A DNA stretch of 13,126 bases, from positions 1 to 13,126 of the forward strand of contig WBXJ01000053.1 in assembly GCA_008933045.1 (NCBI GenBank), given 5' to 3'. This DNA comes from Verrucomicrobiota bacterium (lineage in GTDB: Bacteria; Verrucomicrobiota; Verrucomicrobiia; Limisphaerales; SXQI01). Position numbers and translations under genes: made by a program. Positions 1 through 6,597 of this stretch are shown in pieces. The first letter of the stretch is position 1; every line of letters starts with the position of its first letter. Under the pieces are notes generated by a model. It did no database searches. It was not told the origin of the DNA and saw only the letters and a program-made list of their open reading frames with translations.

Positions 1-23
1 GATCTGTGTTAAGTTGAAATCTT

Positions 24-2717
24 ATGAACTGTTCAGTTTTTCTCAAGCAATCGACGACTGCGATGGTTTTGTGCGGACTTTTGGGTTGTATGGGCACCCC
101 TGAGTTTTCGTTGCCTCATTGGTCACCGACGGATCCTGTGAACCCGCTGGGTTCAGGGGGGGCAGTGGTGCCAGTGAATCAAATTGTCACACCGGCTGGA
201 CGGCAGGTGGAGCTGGAGGGGCTTCGTCCTCAAGCGATTGCGCTGAGTCCGGATGGGCGTTTGCTAGCAGTAACGGGGAAGACTTCTGAGGTCGTTATTA
301 TTGATCCGGTCGATGGAGCGATCCGCCAACGCGTCAGCCTGCCAGCCGAGGAAACCACCGCTGTCGATCCGGCGGTATCGACGCATTTATTAAAACCCGA
401 TACCGATGGGCAAGTCAGCTACACGGGTCTCGTATTCGCACCGGATGGAAAATCGCTTTACTTGGCGAATGTCAACGGGAGCATCAAGGTCTTTTCGGTA
501 GGGGCGGATCATGTCGTGAAACCTTCGTACACGATTGCATTGCCTCAAGTTACTGGGTTTCCGCGTAAGAAAAATATTCCCTCAGGGCTGACCGTATCGG
601 TTGATGGGCGGCGGCTTTATGTGGTGCTCAATTTATCAAACCAATTATTGGAACTCGAACTACCCTCCGGAAAAATCCTTCGCAAATTTGAGGTGGGGAA
701 CGCGCCTTACGATGTGGTCTTGGTGGGTGCGAAAGCGTATGTGAGCAACTGGGGTGGCCGCCGTGTTGAGCCCGGCGTGACGAGTGGGCCGATCGGAATC
801 GGAGCTCGAGTGCGCGTGGATTCTGTGCGGCATATTGCCAACGAGGGTTCGGTGAGCGTGATTGATTTAGGCCAAGGTTTGGTGACGCGTGAGGTGATCG
901 TGGGGATGCATGCCTCGGCGTTGGCGGTGGCACCGAGTGGCAAGCATGTAGTTGTGGCTAATGCGACAAGCGACACGCTCAGCGTGATCGAAACGAAGTC
1001 GGATCGTGTTGTTGAAACCATTTCCATGAAGTGGGCCAAGGGCGATCCATTTGGTGCTAGCCCTAATGCTTTGGTTTTTGACACTAGCGGACGCGAACTT
1101 TACGTCTGTAATGGGACTCAGAATGCGATCGGTTTGGTTCGTTTTCAACCCGGGCGTTCCAAATTAACGGGGCTGATTCCGACAGGCTGGTATCCTGGAG
1201 CGATCACGTTGGATCAAGCACGAGGCTCGCTTTATGTCGCGAACATCAAGGGATGGGGATCAGGGCGGCGTCTGAAGGCGGGTGAGGCGGCGAAGTTTCA
1301 GACCCACCAATATTTTGGGACGGTTTCGCTGATGAAAAAACCTGATCCCAAGCAGCTCAAGAACTATACCAAGCTGGTTCATCACAACTACCGACGGGCT
1401 ATCGTGGAAGCGTCACAATTGCCTGCGCGGCCCGGGATCGCGGCGGTCCCCGTGCCGGAACGAGTGGGCGAACCTTCGCTGATCAATCATGTTGTTTATA
1501 TCATCAAGGAAAACCGGACTTATGATCAGGTTTTAGGCGATTTACCTCAAGGCAATGGCAATGCGGATTTGTGCGCCTTCGGCGAAAAATTCACCCCTAA
1601 CCAACACAAGCTGGTCCGAGAGTTTGTGTTGTTGGATAATACGTATTGCTCCGGAATTTTGAGTGCGGACGGCCATCAATGGGCGACGACTGCATTTGCG
1701 ACGGATGTCATGGAAAAGTCCTTTGCTGGTTTTCCTCGGAGCTATCCTGATGGGATGGAGGATGCCGATGTGGACGCGCTCGCTTATGCCCCTTCCGGGT
1801 TCATATGGGATAATGTGATGGCGCATAACAAAACACTTCGGATCTATGGTGAATTCGCCACGAGCACCTGTGGCTGGGCTGATACGAATCGATTAGGCTC
1901 GCCGAAGTTTGCTGATTACTACCGCGACTTCAAAGAAAAGGGGAACCTGACCCGCGTCGGTTCACGTCCATCGATTGAATCAATTCGAGGTGTGCTCGCC
2001 ACGAATACTGTCGGGTGGGATATGGATGTGCCGGACGTGATTCGGGCCGCGCGGTTTATCGAGGACCTTGCGGAATTCGAGAAAAAAGGGGAGATGCCGA
2101 ACTTAATAATCATTTGTCTACCGAACGATCACACCTCGGGCACGAGTGCTGGCAAACCGACTCCCGCAGCGTACATTGCCGACAACGACTTGGCGATGGG
2201 CCAAATTGTGGAGGCGTTGAGCAAGAGTATTTTTTGGAAAGATTCGTGTGTTTTTGCGATTGAGGATGATCCTCAAGCTGGTTGGGATCATGTGACCGGC
2301 TATCGCACCACAGCTTACGTCGCGAGTCCTTACGCCAAACGTGGGGCGGTCGTGAGCGTCAATTACACTCAGCCCAGCCTCCTGCGCACCATGGAGTTAA
2401 TGCTTGGGTTGCCGCCCATGAACCAGATGGATGCGGGTGCCCGACCGATGAAGGAATGCTTTACCAACCAGCCGAACTTCGCGCCGTTCAATACGGTTCC
2501 GAATAACATCTCGCTCGATGAGGTCAATCCACCGGCACACACCCTGCAAGATTCGCTCCAACGTCGGCACGCGGAAGCTTCAGCCAAGCTCAACTTTAGG
2601 GAGATTGATCGTTGCCCCGAGGGGCTGCTCAACCGAATTCTTTGGCATGCGCAAATGGGGACAAAAGCAAAGTATCCTTCCTGGGCAATTCATGAAGTCG
2701 ATGACGATGATGATTAG
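24..2717 (+). CDS. Lipoprotein with N-terminal YVTN/YncE-type beta-propeller and C-terminal alkaline-phosphatase-like phosphoesterase
   Basis: Complete 897-residue protein. The ATG at 24 is the first start after an in-frame TGA at 15-17, so the N-terminus is bounded, although no clear Shine-Dalgarno is visible. Residues 1-22 form a lipoprotein signal with lipobox LLGC (Cys22), so the mature protein should be anchored in the envelope facing the periplasm or outside. Residues about 60-440 contain repeated blades of the type 'IALSPDGRLLAV', 'LVFAPDGKSLYLAN' and 'LAVAPSGKHVVVAN', typical of YVTN/YncE propellers. Residues about 485-860 match the phosphoesterase family (AcpA/phospholipase C relatives in the alkaline-phosphatase superfamily): ENRTYD at 496-501, SADGHQW at 547-553, NDHTSG at 701-706 and EDDPQAGWDH at 747-756. 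These hold the likely nucleophile and metal ligands, but exact roles are inferred. The protein ends in an acidic DDDDD tail. The fused architecture is known from Verrucomicrobia, Planctomycetes and Acidobacteria. Substrate unknown. The M20 peptidase follows after 27 bases. Confidence 0.9.
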   Translation: MNCSVFLKQSTTAMVLCGLLGCMGTPEFSLPHWSPTDPVNPLGSGGAVVPVNQIVTPAGRQVELEGLRPQAIALSPDGRLLAVTGKTSEVVIIDPVDGAIRQRVSLPAEETTAVDPAVSTHLLKPDTDGQVSYTGLVFAPDGKSLYLANVNGSIKVFSVGADHVVKPSYTIALPQVTGFPRKKNIPSGLTVSVDGRRLYVVLNLSNQLLELELPSGKILRKFEVGNAPYDVVLVGAKAYVSNWGGRRVEPGVTSGPIGIGARVRVDSVRHIANEGSVSVIDLGQGLVTREVIVGMHASALAVAPSGKHVVVANATSDTLSVIETKSDRVVETISMKWAKGDPFGASPNALVFDTSGRELYVCNGTQNAIGLVRFQPGRSKLTGLIPTGWYPGAITLDQARGSLYVANIKGWGSGRRLKAGEAAKFQTHQYFGTVSLMKKPDPKQLKNYTKLVHHNYRRAIVEASQLPARPGIAAVPVPERVGEPSLINHVVYIIKENRTYDQVLGDLPQGNGNADLCAFGEKFTPNQHKLVREFVLLDNTYCSGILSADGHQWATTAFATDVMEKSFAGFPRSYPDGMEDADVDALAYAPSGFIWDNVMAHNKTLRIYGEFATSTCGWADTNRLGSPKFADYYRDFKEKGNLTRVGSRPSIESIRGVLATNTVGWDMDVPDVIRAARFIEDLAEFEKKGEMPNLIIICLPNDHTSGTSAGKPTPAAYIADNDLAMGQIVEALSKSIFWKDSCVFAIEDDPQAGWDHVTGYRTTAYVASPYAKRGAVVSVNYTQPSLLRTMELMLGLPPMNQMDAGARPMKECFTNQPNFAPFNTVPNNISLDEVNPPAHTLQDSLQRRHAEASAKLNFREIDRCPEGLLNRILWHAQMGTKAKYPSWAIHEVDDDDD

Positions 2718-2744
2718 TATTTTTCAACAACTCCGGATTGATTT

Positions 2745-4115
2745 ATGAAAGCTGTTCTCGATTACCTCAGCGCACACACGACTCGATTCATTGAGGATCT
2801 TTGCGCGTATGTCAGGATACCGAGTGTTTCGGCCCAACCCGAACACGCTTCGGATATGCAGCGGGCGGCAGAATGGATTAGGGATCATGCCAGAGGGATC
2901 GGATTAGAAGCGGACCTTCATCCCACGCCGGGCAACCCGATCATGGTTGCCAGAACACCTCGGAAACCGAGCAGCAAACGGCCGCATTACTTGGTCTATG
3001 GGCACTACGACGTGCAACCACCGGAGCCCTTTGAGCTTTGGAAAACTCCGCCGTTTGAACCAACGAAACGAGGTCGGTCCCTTTTTGGTCGCGGCGCAAG
3101 CGACAACAAAGGCCAACATCTGGCTCACCTCAACGCTGTCGAAGCGTATTTAAAAACAGGCACGGAATTACCTTGCGACCTCACGTTCATCATCGAAGGA
3201 GAGGAGGAAATCGGGTCCAGCCATCTTGCCGCGTTTCTGAAGGCCAAAAAGAAGTCTTTAAAATGTGATGGGGTGGTCATTTCTGACACCGGAATTCCCA
3301 GCCTCAAACAGCCGGCATTGACCTGCGCTCTTCGAGGGATTGTGGCATTTGAAATCAAGGTCTTGGGGCCAAATCGCGATTTACATTCAGGCCTATTCGG
3401 GGGCTCGGTGGATAATCCCGCAATGGTCTTGTGCCAACTCCTTGCCCAACTTCGCAATCCGCGTGGGCGAATCACGATCCCTGGGTTTTATGATGAAGTA
3501 GTCAAGCTGACCCCGTCTGAGCGTCGTCAAATGGCACGCCTTCCCTTTGATGAGAAGCAGGAAGCCAAGTTTTTAGGTGTGCCCGAGTTGTTTGGTGAGA
3601 AAGGATATTCAGCACTTGAACAACGAGGAACACGCCCAACGCTCGAAATCAACGGGCTAACCAGCGGTTATCAAGGTGCAGGCAGCAAAACCATCATCCC
3701 TAGTTGGGCCAGTGCTAAGGTGACGTGTCGGTTGGTTCCGGATCAAAAACCCACCGTGATTCGGGAAAGAATTTTGCAGCATCTATGGACCCTTTGCCCA
3801 ACGACCGTTGAGCTTCAAATCACGCTCGCACACGGCGGCGAACCTTATCTCGTTTCTTCAGAGAATCCTCAGGCCCAAGCCGCATTGCGAGCGTTGCGGG
3901 CCGCCTTCGGACACGAGCCTGTTCTGCTGCGCGAAGGTGGATCTATTCCGATCGTCAACGACTTCAAGAAGATTCTAGGTGTTGATACGCTTCTGCTTGG
4001 ACTGGCGTTGCCGGATGATAACGCCCACTCACCCAATGAAAAATTCGATCTAGATTGTTACGCCAAAGGAATGAAGATGGGAGCATTGCTCTGGCAAGAG
4101 CTCGCTTCCAGATGA
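2745..4115 (+). CDS. M20 family metallopeptidase (dipeptidase / carnosinase-like)
   Basis: 456 residues, the usual length for M20 dipeptidases. These are di-zinc enzymes that cleave dipeptides or short peptides, usually in the cytoplasm, and no signal peptide is seen. All expected active-site positions are present: H87 and D89 in GHYDV, bridging D120 in GRGASDNKG, catalytic E154 and metal ligand E155 in EGEEEIGS (151-158), D181 in SDTG, and H428 in NAHSPNE near the C-terminus. H214 in the HSGLFGGSVDNPA segment lies in the lid/dimerisation domain and normally helps bind the substrate carboxylate of the partner subunit. The EGGSIPIV segment near residue 400 is also characteristic. The ATG at 2745 has no strong ribosome-binding site. 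The 27-base gap after the upstream lipoprotein gene suggests co-transcription. The gene converges on the Rieske gene with 33 bases between stops and no recognisable terminator hairpin. The exact peptide substrate cannot be told. Confidence 0.93.
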   Translation: MKAVLDYLSAHTTRFIEDLCAYVRIPSVSAQPEHASDMQRAAEWIRDHARGIGLEADLHPTPGNPIMVARTPRKPSSKRPHYLVYGHYDVQPPEPFELWKTPPFEPTKRGRSLFGRGASDNKGQHLAHLNAVEAYLKTGTELPCDLTFIIEGEEEIGSSHLAAFLKAKKKSLKCDGVVISDTGIPSLKQPALTCALRGIVAFEIKVLGPNRDLHSGLFGGSVDNPAMVLCQLLAQLRNPRGRITIPGFYDEVVKLTPSERRQMARLPFDEKQEAKFLGVPELFGEKGYSALEQRGTRPTLEINGLTSGYQGAGSKTIIPSWASAKVTCRLVPDQKPTVIRERILQHLWTLCPTTVELQITLAHGGEPYLVSSENPQAQAALRALRAAFGHEPVLLREGGSIPIVNDFKKILGVDTLLLGLALPDDNAHSPNEKFDLDCYAKGMKMGALLWQELASR

Positions 4116-4148
4116 GTGAAACCATAGGGCAGGGAGCAATGACCTTCC

Positions 4149-4913
4149 TCAGACGGTTCGCATCTGGATGGCGACTTGAATCAGGCCATTCTCGGTGGGA
4201 GGATCAATAAAGAGGGAGGTGTCGTCGTTGGGGGTGGTGGTTAAAAGGAGAGACGATTGTTGACTCGGAGAATCCGACGTAAGAGCGAAAGGCACCACTC
4301 GAGAGGTCTGGCTATTGAAGGCCCGAAAGCGCACTTCATAGGTGATATTCTCAAATGCGAGGAACGTGAGCTTGAAGGGATGGCGAGGATTCCCCGACAA
4401 TGGTTTGATCGTAACATTCACCGACATTTCCTCGATTTCGATCGTGATGAACCCGAGTTGATCCTGTGAGACCGGAAATCTGATTAAGGAAATATTCGCG
4501 GGACCGTTGATATAAGTTCCATCCAGCTTGAACTTGGAACTGTGACAGGGACACGTCATACAACTTACCGTAGATTTGTAAGTTCCCACGACGCAACCTG
4601 CATGGGGGCAGCGTGCATCAACGGCAAAAAAGCTATTGCCTGCGCCTCGATTGATAATTACTGGCGGGTAGATTCCAACAGGATTTTTGTCGGAACCGAT
4701 GGCACTACTTCCCAAACGAAGGGAACCATTCGCGGCACCTAGCACAGGAAAATCGGCGATCTTGAGTTTAAGCAACCCTTTATAAACGGGTCCAGCCGGA
4801 TGGATATGGCCGGTGACCGACTGACTTAAAACCTTCTGACCGACAACAGAGAGCGCGGTAGCCCAAAGAAACGATTTCACCACCTCGCGCCGTGTCGATA
4901 AAGGGCTAAGCAT
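4149..4913 (-). CDS. Rieske 2Fe-2S protein with Tat-like signal and extra C-terminal domain
   Basis: 254 residues from the ATG at 4913. The N-terminus has a twin-arginine-like motif (T7-R8-R9-E10-V11-V12-K13) followed by a hydrophobic stretch, as in Rieske proteins exported folded by Tat and often left membrane-anchored. No clear AxA cleavage site is visible. The Rieske fold spans about residues 50-165. Cluster ligands are C102 and H104 (box CPHAGC) and C121 and H124 (box CPCHSSKF). C107 and C123 are placed for the usual disulfide, and C118 is an extra nearby cysteine. Residues about 166-254 are beta-rich and not part of a normal Rieske fold. They resemble small C-terminal beta-domains of verrucomicrobial secreted proteins, but I cannot name a family. 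No cytochrome b or c gene is adjacent, so the redox partner is unknown. A divergent Fe-S carrier gene lies about 110 bases away. A ring-hydroxylase ferredoxin is less likely because of the export signal. Confidence 0.9.
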   Translation of the reverse strand: MLSPLSTRREVVKSFLWATALSVVGQKVLSQSVTGHIHPAGPVYKGLLKLKIADFPVLGAANGSLRLGSSAIGSDKNPVGIYPPVIINRGAGNSFFAVDARCPHAGCVVGTYKSTVSCMTCPCHSSKFKLDGTYINGPANISLIRFPVSQDQLGFITIEIEEMSVNVTIKPLSGNPRHPFKLTFLAFENITYEVRFRAFNSQTSRVVPFALTSDSPSQQSSLLLTTTPNDDTSLFIDPPTENGLIQVAIQMRTV

Positions 4914-4926
4914 GGCAATATACTAG

Positions 4927-4947
4927 GGAGATCCTACTCAGGAGATC
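4927..4947. repeat. Short direct repeat GGAGATC x2, 14-bp period
   Basis: GGAGATC occurs at 4927-4933 and again at 4941-4947, a spacing of 14 bases, immediately upstream of the Rieske start codon on the minus strand. It may be a tandem binding site for a regulator or part of the Rieske 5' leader. A pair of 7-mers can also arise by chance, so this is only a weak candidate. Confidence 0.3.
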
Positions 4948-4970
4948 AAGCATTAGCGAAAGTGTCGAGT

Positions 4971-4996
4971 TGGCCTGAGCTTACGTTGACAGGCCA
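4971..4996. promoter_or_regulatory. Inverted repeat TGGCCTG-N12-CAGGCCA between the Rieske and Fe-S carrier genes
   Basis: Bases 4971-4977 (TGGCCTG) are a perfect 7-bp inverted match to 4990-4996 (CAGGCCA), with a 12-base spacer. The right arm overlaps the end of a perfect TTGACA hexamer at 4986-4991, so a protein bound here could block transcription of the Fe-S carrier gene. It lies between divergent promoters and is not followed by a T-run in either direction, which argues against a terminator. No regulator gene is in the window. Operator role is inferred from position and symmetry only. Confidence 0.4.
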
Positions 4997-5014
4997 CTGG
5001 GACACCATTAGGTT
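4986..5014 (+). promoter_or_regulatory. Candidate sigma70-type promoter for the Fe-S carrier gene
   Basis: A perfect -35 hexamer TTGACA at 4986-4991 is followed after 17 bases by TAGGTT at 5009-5014, which matches TATAAT at only three of six positions. Transcription would start near 5021, almost on the ATG at 5023, implying a leaderless or nearly leaderless mRNA. The weak -10 makes the call uncertain. Confidence 0.3.
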
Positions 5015-5022
5015 TGGCGGTG

Positions 5023-5373
5023 ATGGATTCTGTTGCAACAACTGAGATTGTGGTGTCGCTGACTGCTAACGCCGCTGCCGAGGCTAAAACCTTGCTTGAT
5101 AAGGAGGCCGACGGTGGGAAAAAAGGGCTGCGTGTTTTCGTGGAAGCGGGCGGGTGTTCTGGGATGCAGTACGGAATGGTGTTCGACGAGAGGCGAGAGA
5201 GCGACCTTTGTTCGCTGTTTTCGGGGGTACCTGTGTTTGTTGATCCGATCAGTGCGGACTATCTGCGTGGGACTGTGGTGGACTTTAATGACTCGCTCAC
5301 GGGTGGTGGATTTAAAATCTCGAACCCTCAGGCGCGTCAATCCTGCGGGTGTGGGAAATCGTTCGAGGCTTAG
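5023..5373 (+). CDS. A-type iron-sulfur cluster carrier (IscA/HesB/ErpA family)
   Basis: A small cytoplasmic protein that carries Fe-S clusters from the assembly scaffold to apo-enzymes. From the ATG at 5023 it is 116 residues, the family's usual size. A TTG at 5014 and a GTG at 5020 are in frame and could add two or three residues, but ATG is preferred. The three conserved cluster-binding cysteines are present: C45 in GGCSGMQYG, and C108 and C110 in the C-terminal SCGCGKSF. The segment around D76-F97 (SADYLRGTVVDFNDSLTGGGF) is the standard IscA core with its NP turn following. The gene stands alone, without iscS, iscU or suf genes nearby. It is divergent from the Rieske gene and stops only 6 bases from the stop of the convergent DUF4340 gene. 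Whether it is ErpA-like, IscA-like or SufA-like cannot be decided from motifs alone. Confidence 0.93.
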   Translation: MDSVATTEIVVSLTANAAAEAKTLLDKEADGGKKGLRVFVEAGGCSGMQYGMVFDERRESDLCSLFSGVPVFVDPISADYLRGTVVDFNDSLTGGGFKISNPQARQSCGCGKSFEA

Positions 5374-5379
5374 CCTCTT

Positions 5380-6597
5380 CTACTTGATATCATCAATCCC
5401 CGGGAAACCTGGGGGCAGACCTGGGGCTCCTAGTGGATTGATTCCAGCGGGCGGTTCCTTCGCATCCTTTTTATCGGCAAAAAAGTCTTTTCGATCCTTT
5501 AGCAATGGGTCAACGACATATTTAGGAACAAGGAAAACCCATTTTTCTAACGATTTCTCAGTCTTCAACTTTGCTTCAAGTTTGATCAAACCGTCCTTAA
5601 ATTCCTTGTCCAACTTATCCTTGTCCTCGGGCTTTTCATCGGTTCCTTGGATTCGTTCCTTTGGAAGATTGGCTTCAAGAGCTAGGGTGAGCGAGTGATC
5701 TACCCCTGTAGGCGCGAGGCCGATCTGGAAGGTATAGGCGAAATTTTCGAAGGTCGTTATTTTTGCGATGGTGGGGTGGTTTAAACCCGTTTCCTCGGGT
5801 TTGGTGCTGGCGGGGGATACGTCGGTGAAGCTTGGAAATCCGAACACATTACCTGCGCCACCGGCCTTTGCTTGATCCAAAACTTCACCTGCCTTGGCGT
5901 CCGCAAGCTTGAGATCTCCACCTTCCTTATCCCTTGTCAATGTCCATGAGGTTCCATTTGTTGAGGTAACGAAAACGGATTTGATTTTCTCAATTTTAAA
6001 GAAATCCTTGTTGATCCAAGTTTCAGGCTTGGTTTCAAGATTTGCGAAGGTCTCGCCAACCAAGAAAACTTTGGCGGGTTTCGGTTCGGGAACTAAGACA
6101 TAGCGACCGACAGCACCCCCCCCACCCATAGGAGAAGCATCTCCCGAGTTACGAGTGTAGTTTTTTCCGAGGAGTAATGCTTGGAGAACCTTGCCGGATT
6201 TATCTTGGAACTCGACCAGTGTTGCCGAATTGGTTCCCTTGTCTGGCGCGAGCAACTGGAGGCGTCCCAACTGGGATTCGCCCACTTTTTCCTCACGAAC
6301 CGGTTTCAACTCCCAGACTTTGCGTAACAGATCTGAAATCTCCGAGAAGTTAGCAAGGTATCCAGATCGTTCCTTCACGCGCCAGAGTTCGTCAGATTTT
6401 TCCAAGTTGACCTCACCCGAGGATTGCTTGATGCGCACGCGCTCGATCTCGTTAAGCGGAAAGGTCGGCAAGACCTTTTGGGTGCTTGTGGCGTCGGAGA
6501 TTTTGTAGGAATCACGTTGGGAACGTAGGACAAAAAGTCCATAGCCTCCTAACACTAATCCTACGGCGACTAAAATCTGAAACTGTTTCCGGTTCAT
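5380..6597 (-). CDS. DUF4340 domain protein, accessory partner of the Gld-type ABC transporter
   Basis: 405 residues from the ATG at 6597, which overlaps the TGA of the upstream gldG-like gene as ATGA. Residues about 7-24 form one hydrophobic N-terminal helix, so the rest should lie outside the cytoplasm. Two units of DUF4340 type can be seen: residues about 45-100 (pattern IERVRIKQSSGEVNLEK, then W, then a helix ending LLRKVWELKP) and residues about 205-265 (IKSVFVTSTNGTSWTLTRD). The region about 305-370 is rich in Lys, Glu and Asp. The last 25 residues are Pro/Gly rich (PPAGINPLGAPGLPPGFPG). DUF4340 proteins are regularly encoded last in clusters with GldA/F/G-like proteins, and a periplasmic accessory role is inferred. 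Molecular function is unknown. Confidence 0.85.
   Translation of the reverse strand: MNRKQFQILVAVGLVLGGYGLFVLRSQRDSYKISDATSTQKVLPTFPLNEIERVRIKQSSGEVNLEKSDELWRVKERSGYLANFSEISDLLRKVWELKPVREEKVGESQLGRLQLLAPDKGTNSATLVEFQDKSGKVLQALLLGKNYTRNSGDASPMGGGGAVGRYVLVPEPKPAKVFLVGETFANLETKPETWINKDFFKIEKIKSVFVTSTNGTSWTLTRDKEGGDLKLADAKAGEVLDQAKAGGAGNVFGFPSFTDVSPASTKPEETGLNHPTIAKITTFENFAYTFQIGLAPTGVDHSLTLALEANLPKERIQGTDEKPEDKDKLDKEFKDGLIKLEAKLKTEKSLEKWVFLVPKYVVDPLLKDRKDFFADKKDAKEPPAGINPLGAPGLPPGFPGIDDIK

Noticed and set aside
5365..5377. Small hairpin GAGGC-TTA-GCCTC at the convergent stops, possible bidirectional terminator
   Set aside because: The stem has only five pairs, overlaps the carrier stop codon, and has no T-run on either side.
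5096..5698. A 200-codon open frame on the plus strand overlapping the Fe-S carrier and the DUF4340 gene
   Set aside because: It is out of frame with the carrier and antisense to DUF4340, its translation is Ser/Arg/Leu-rich without family likeness, and both overlapped genes are well supported.
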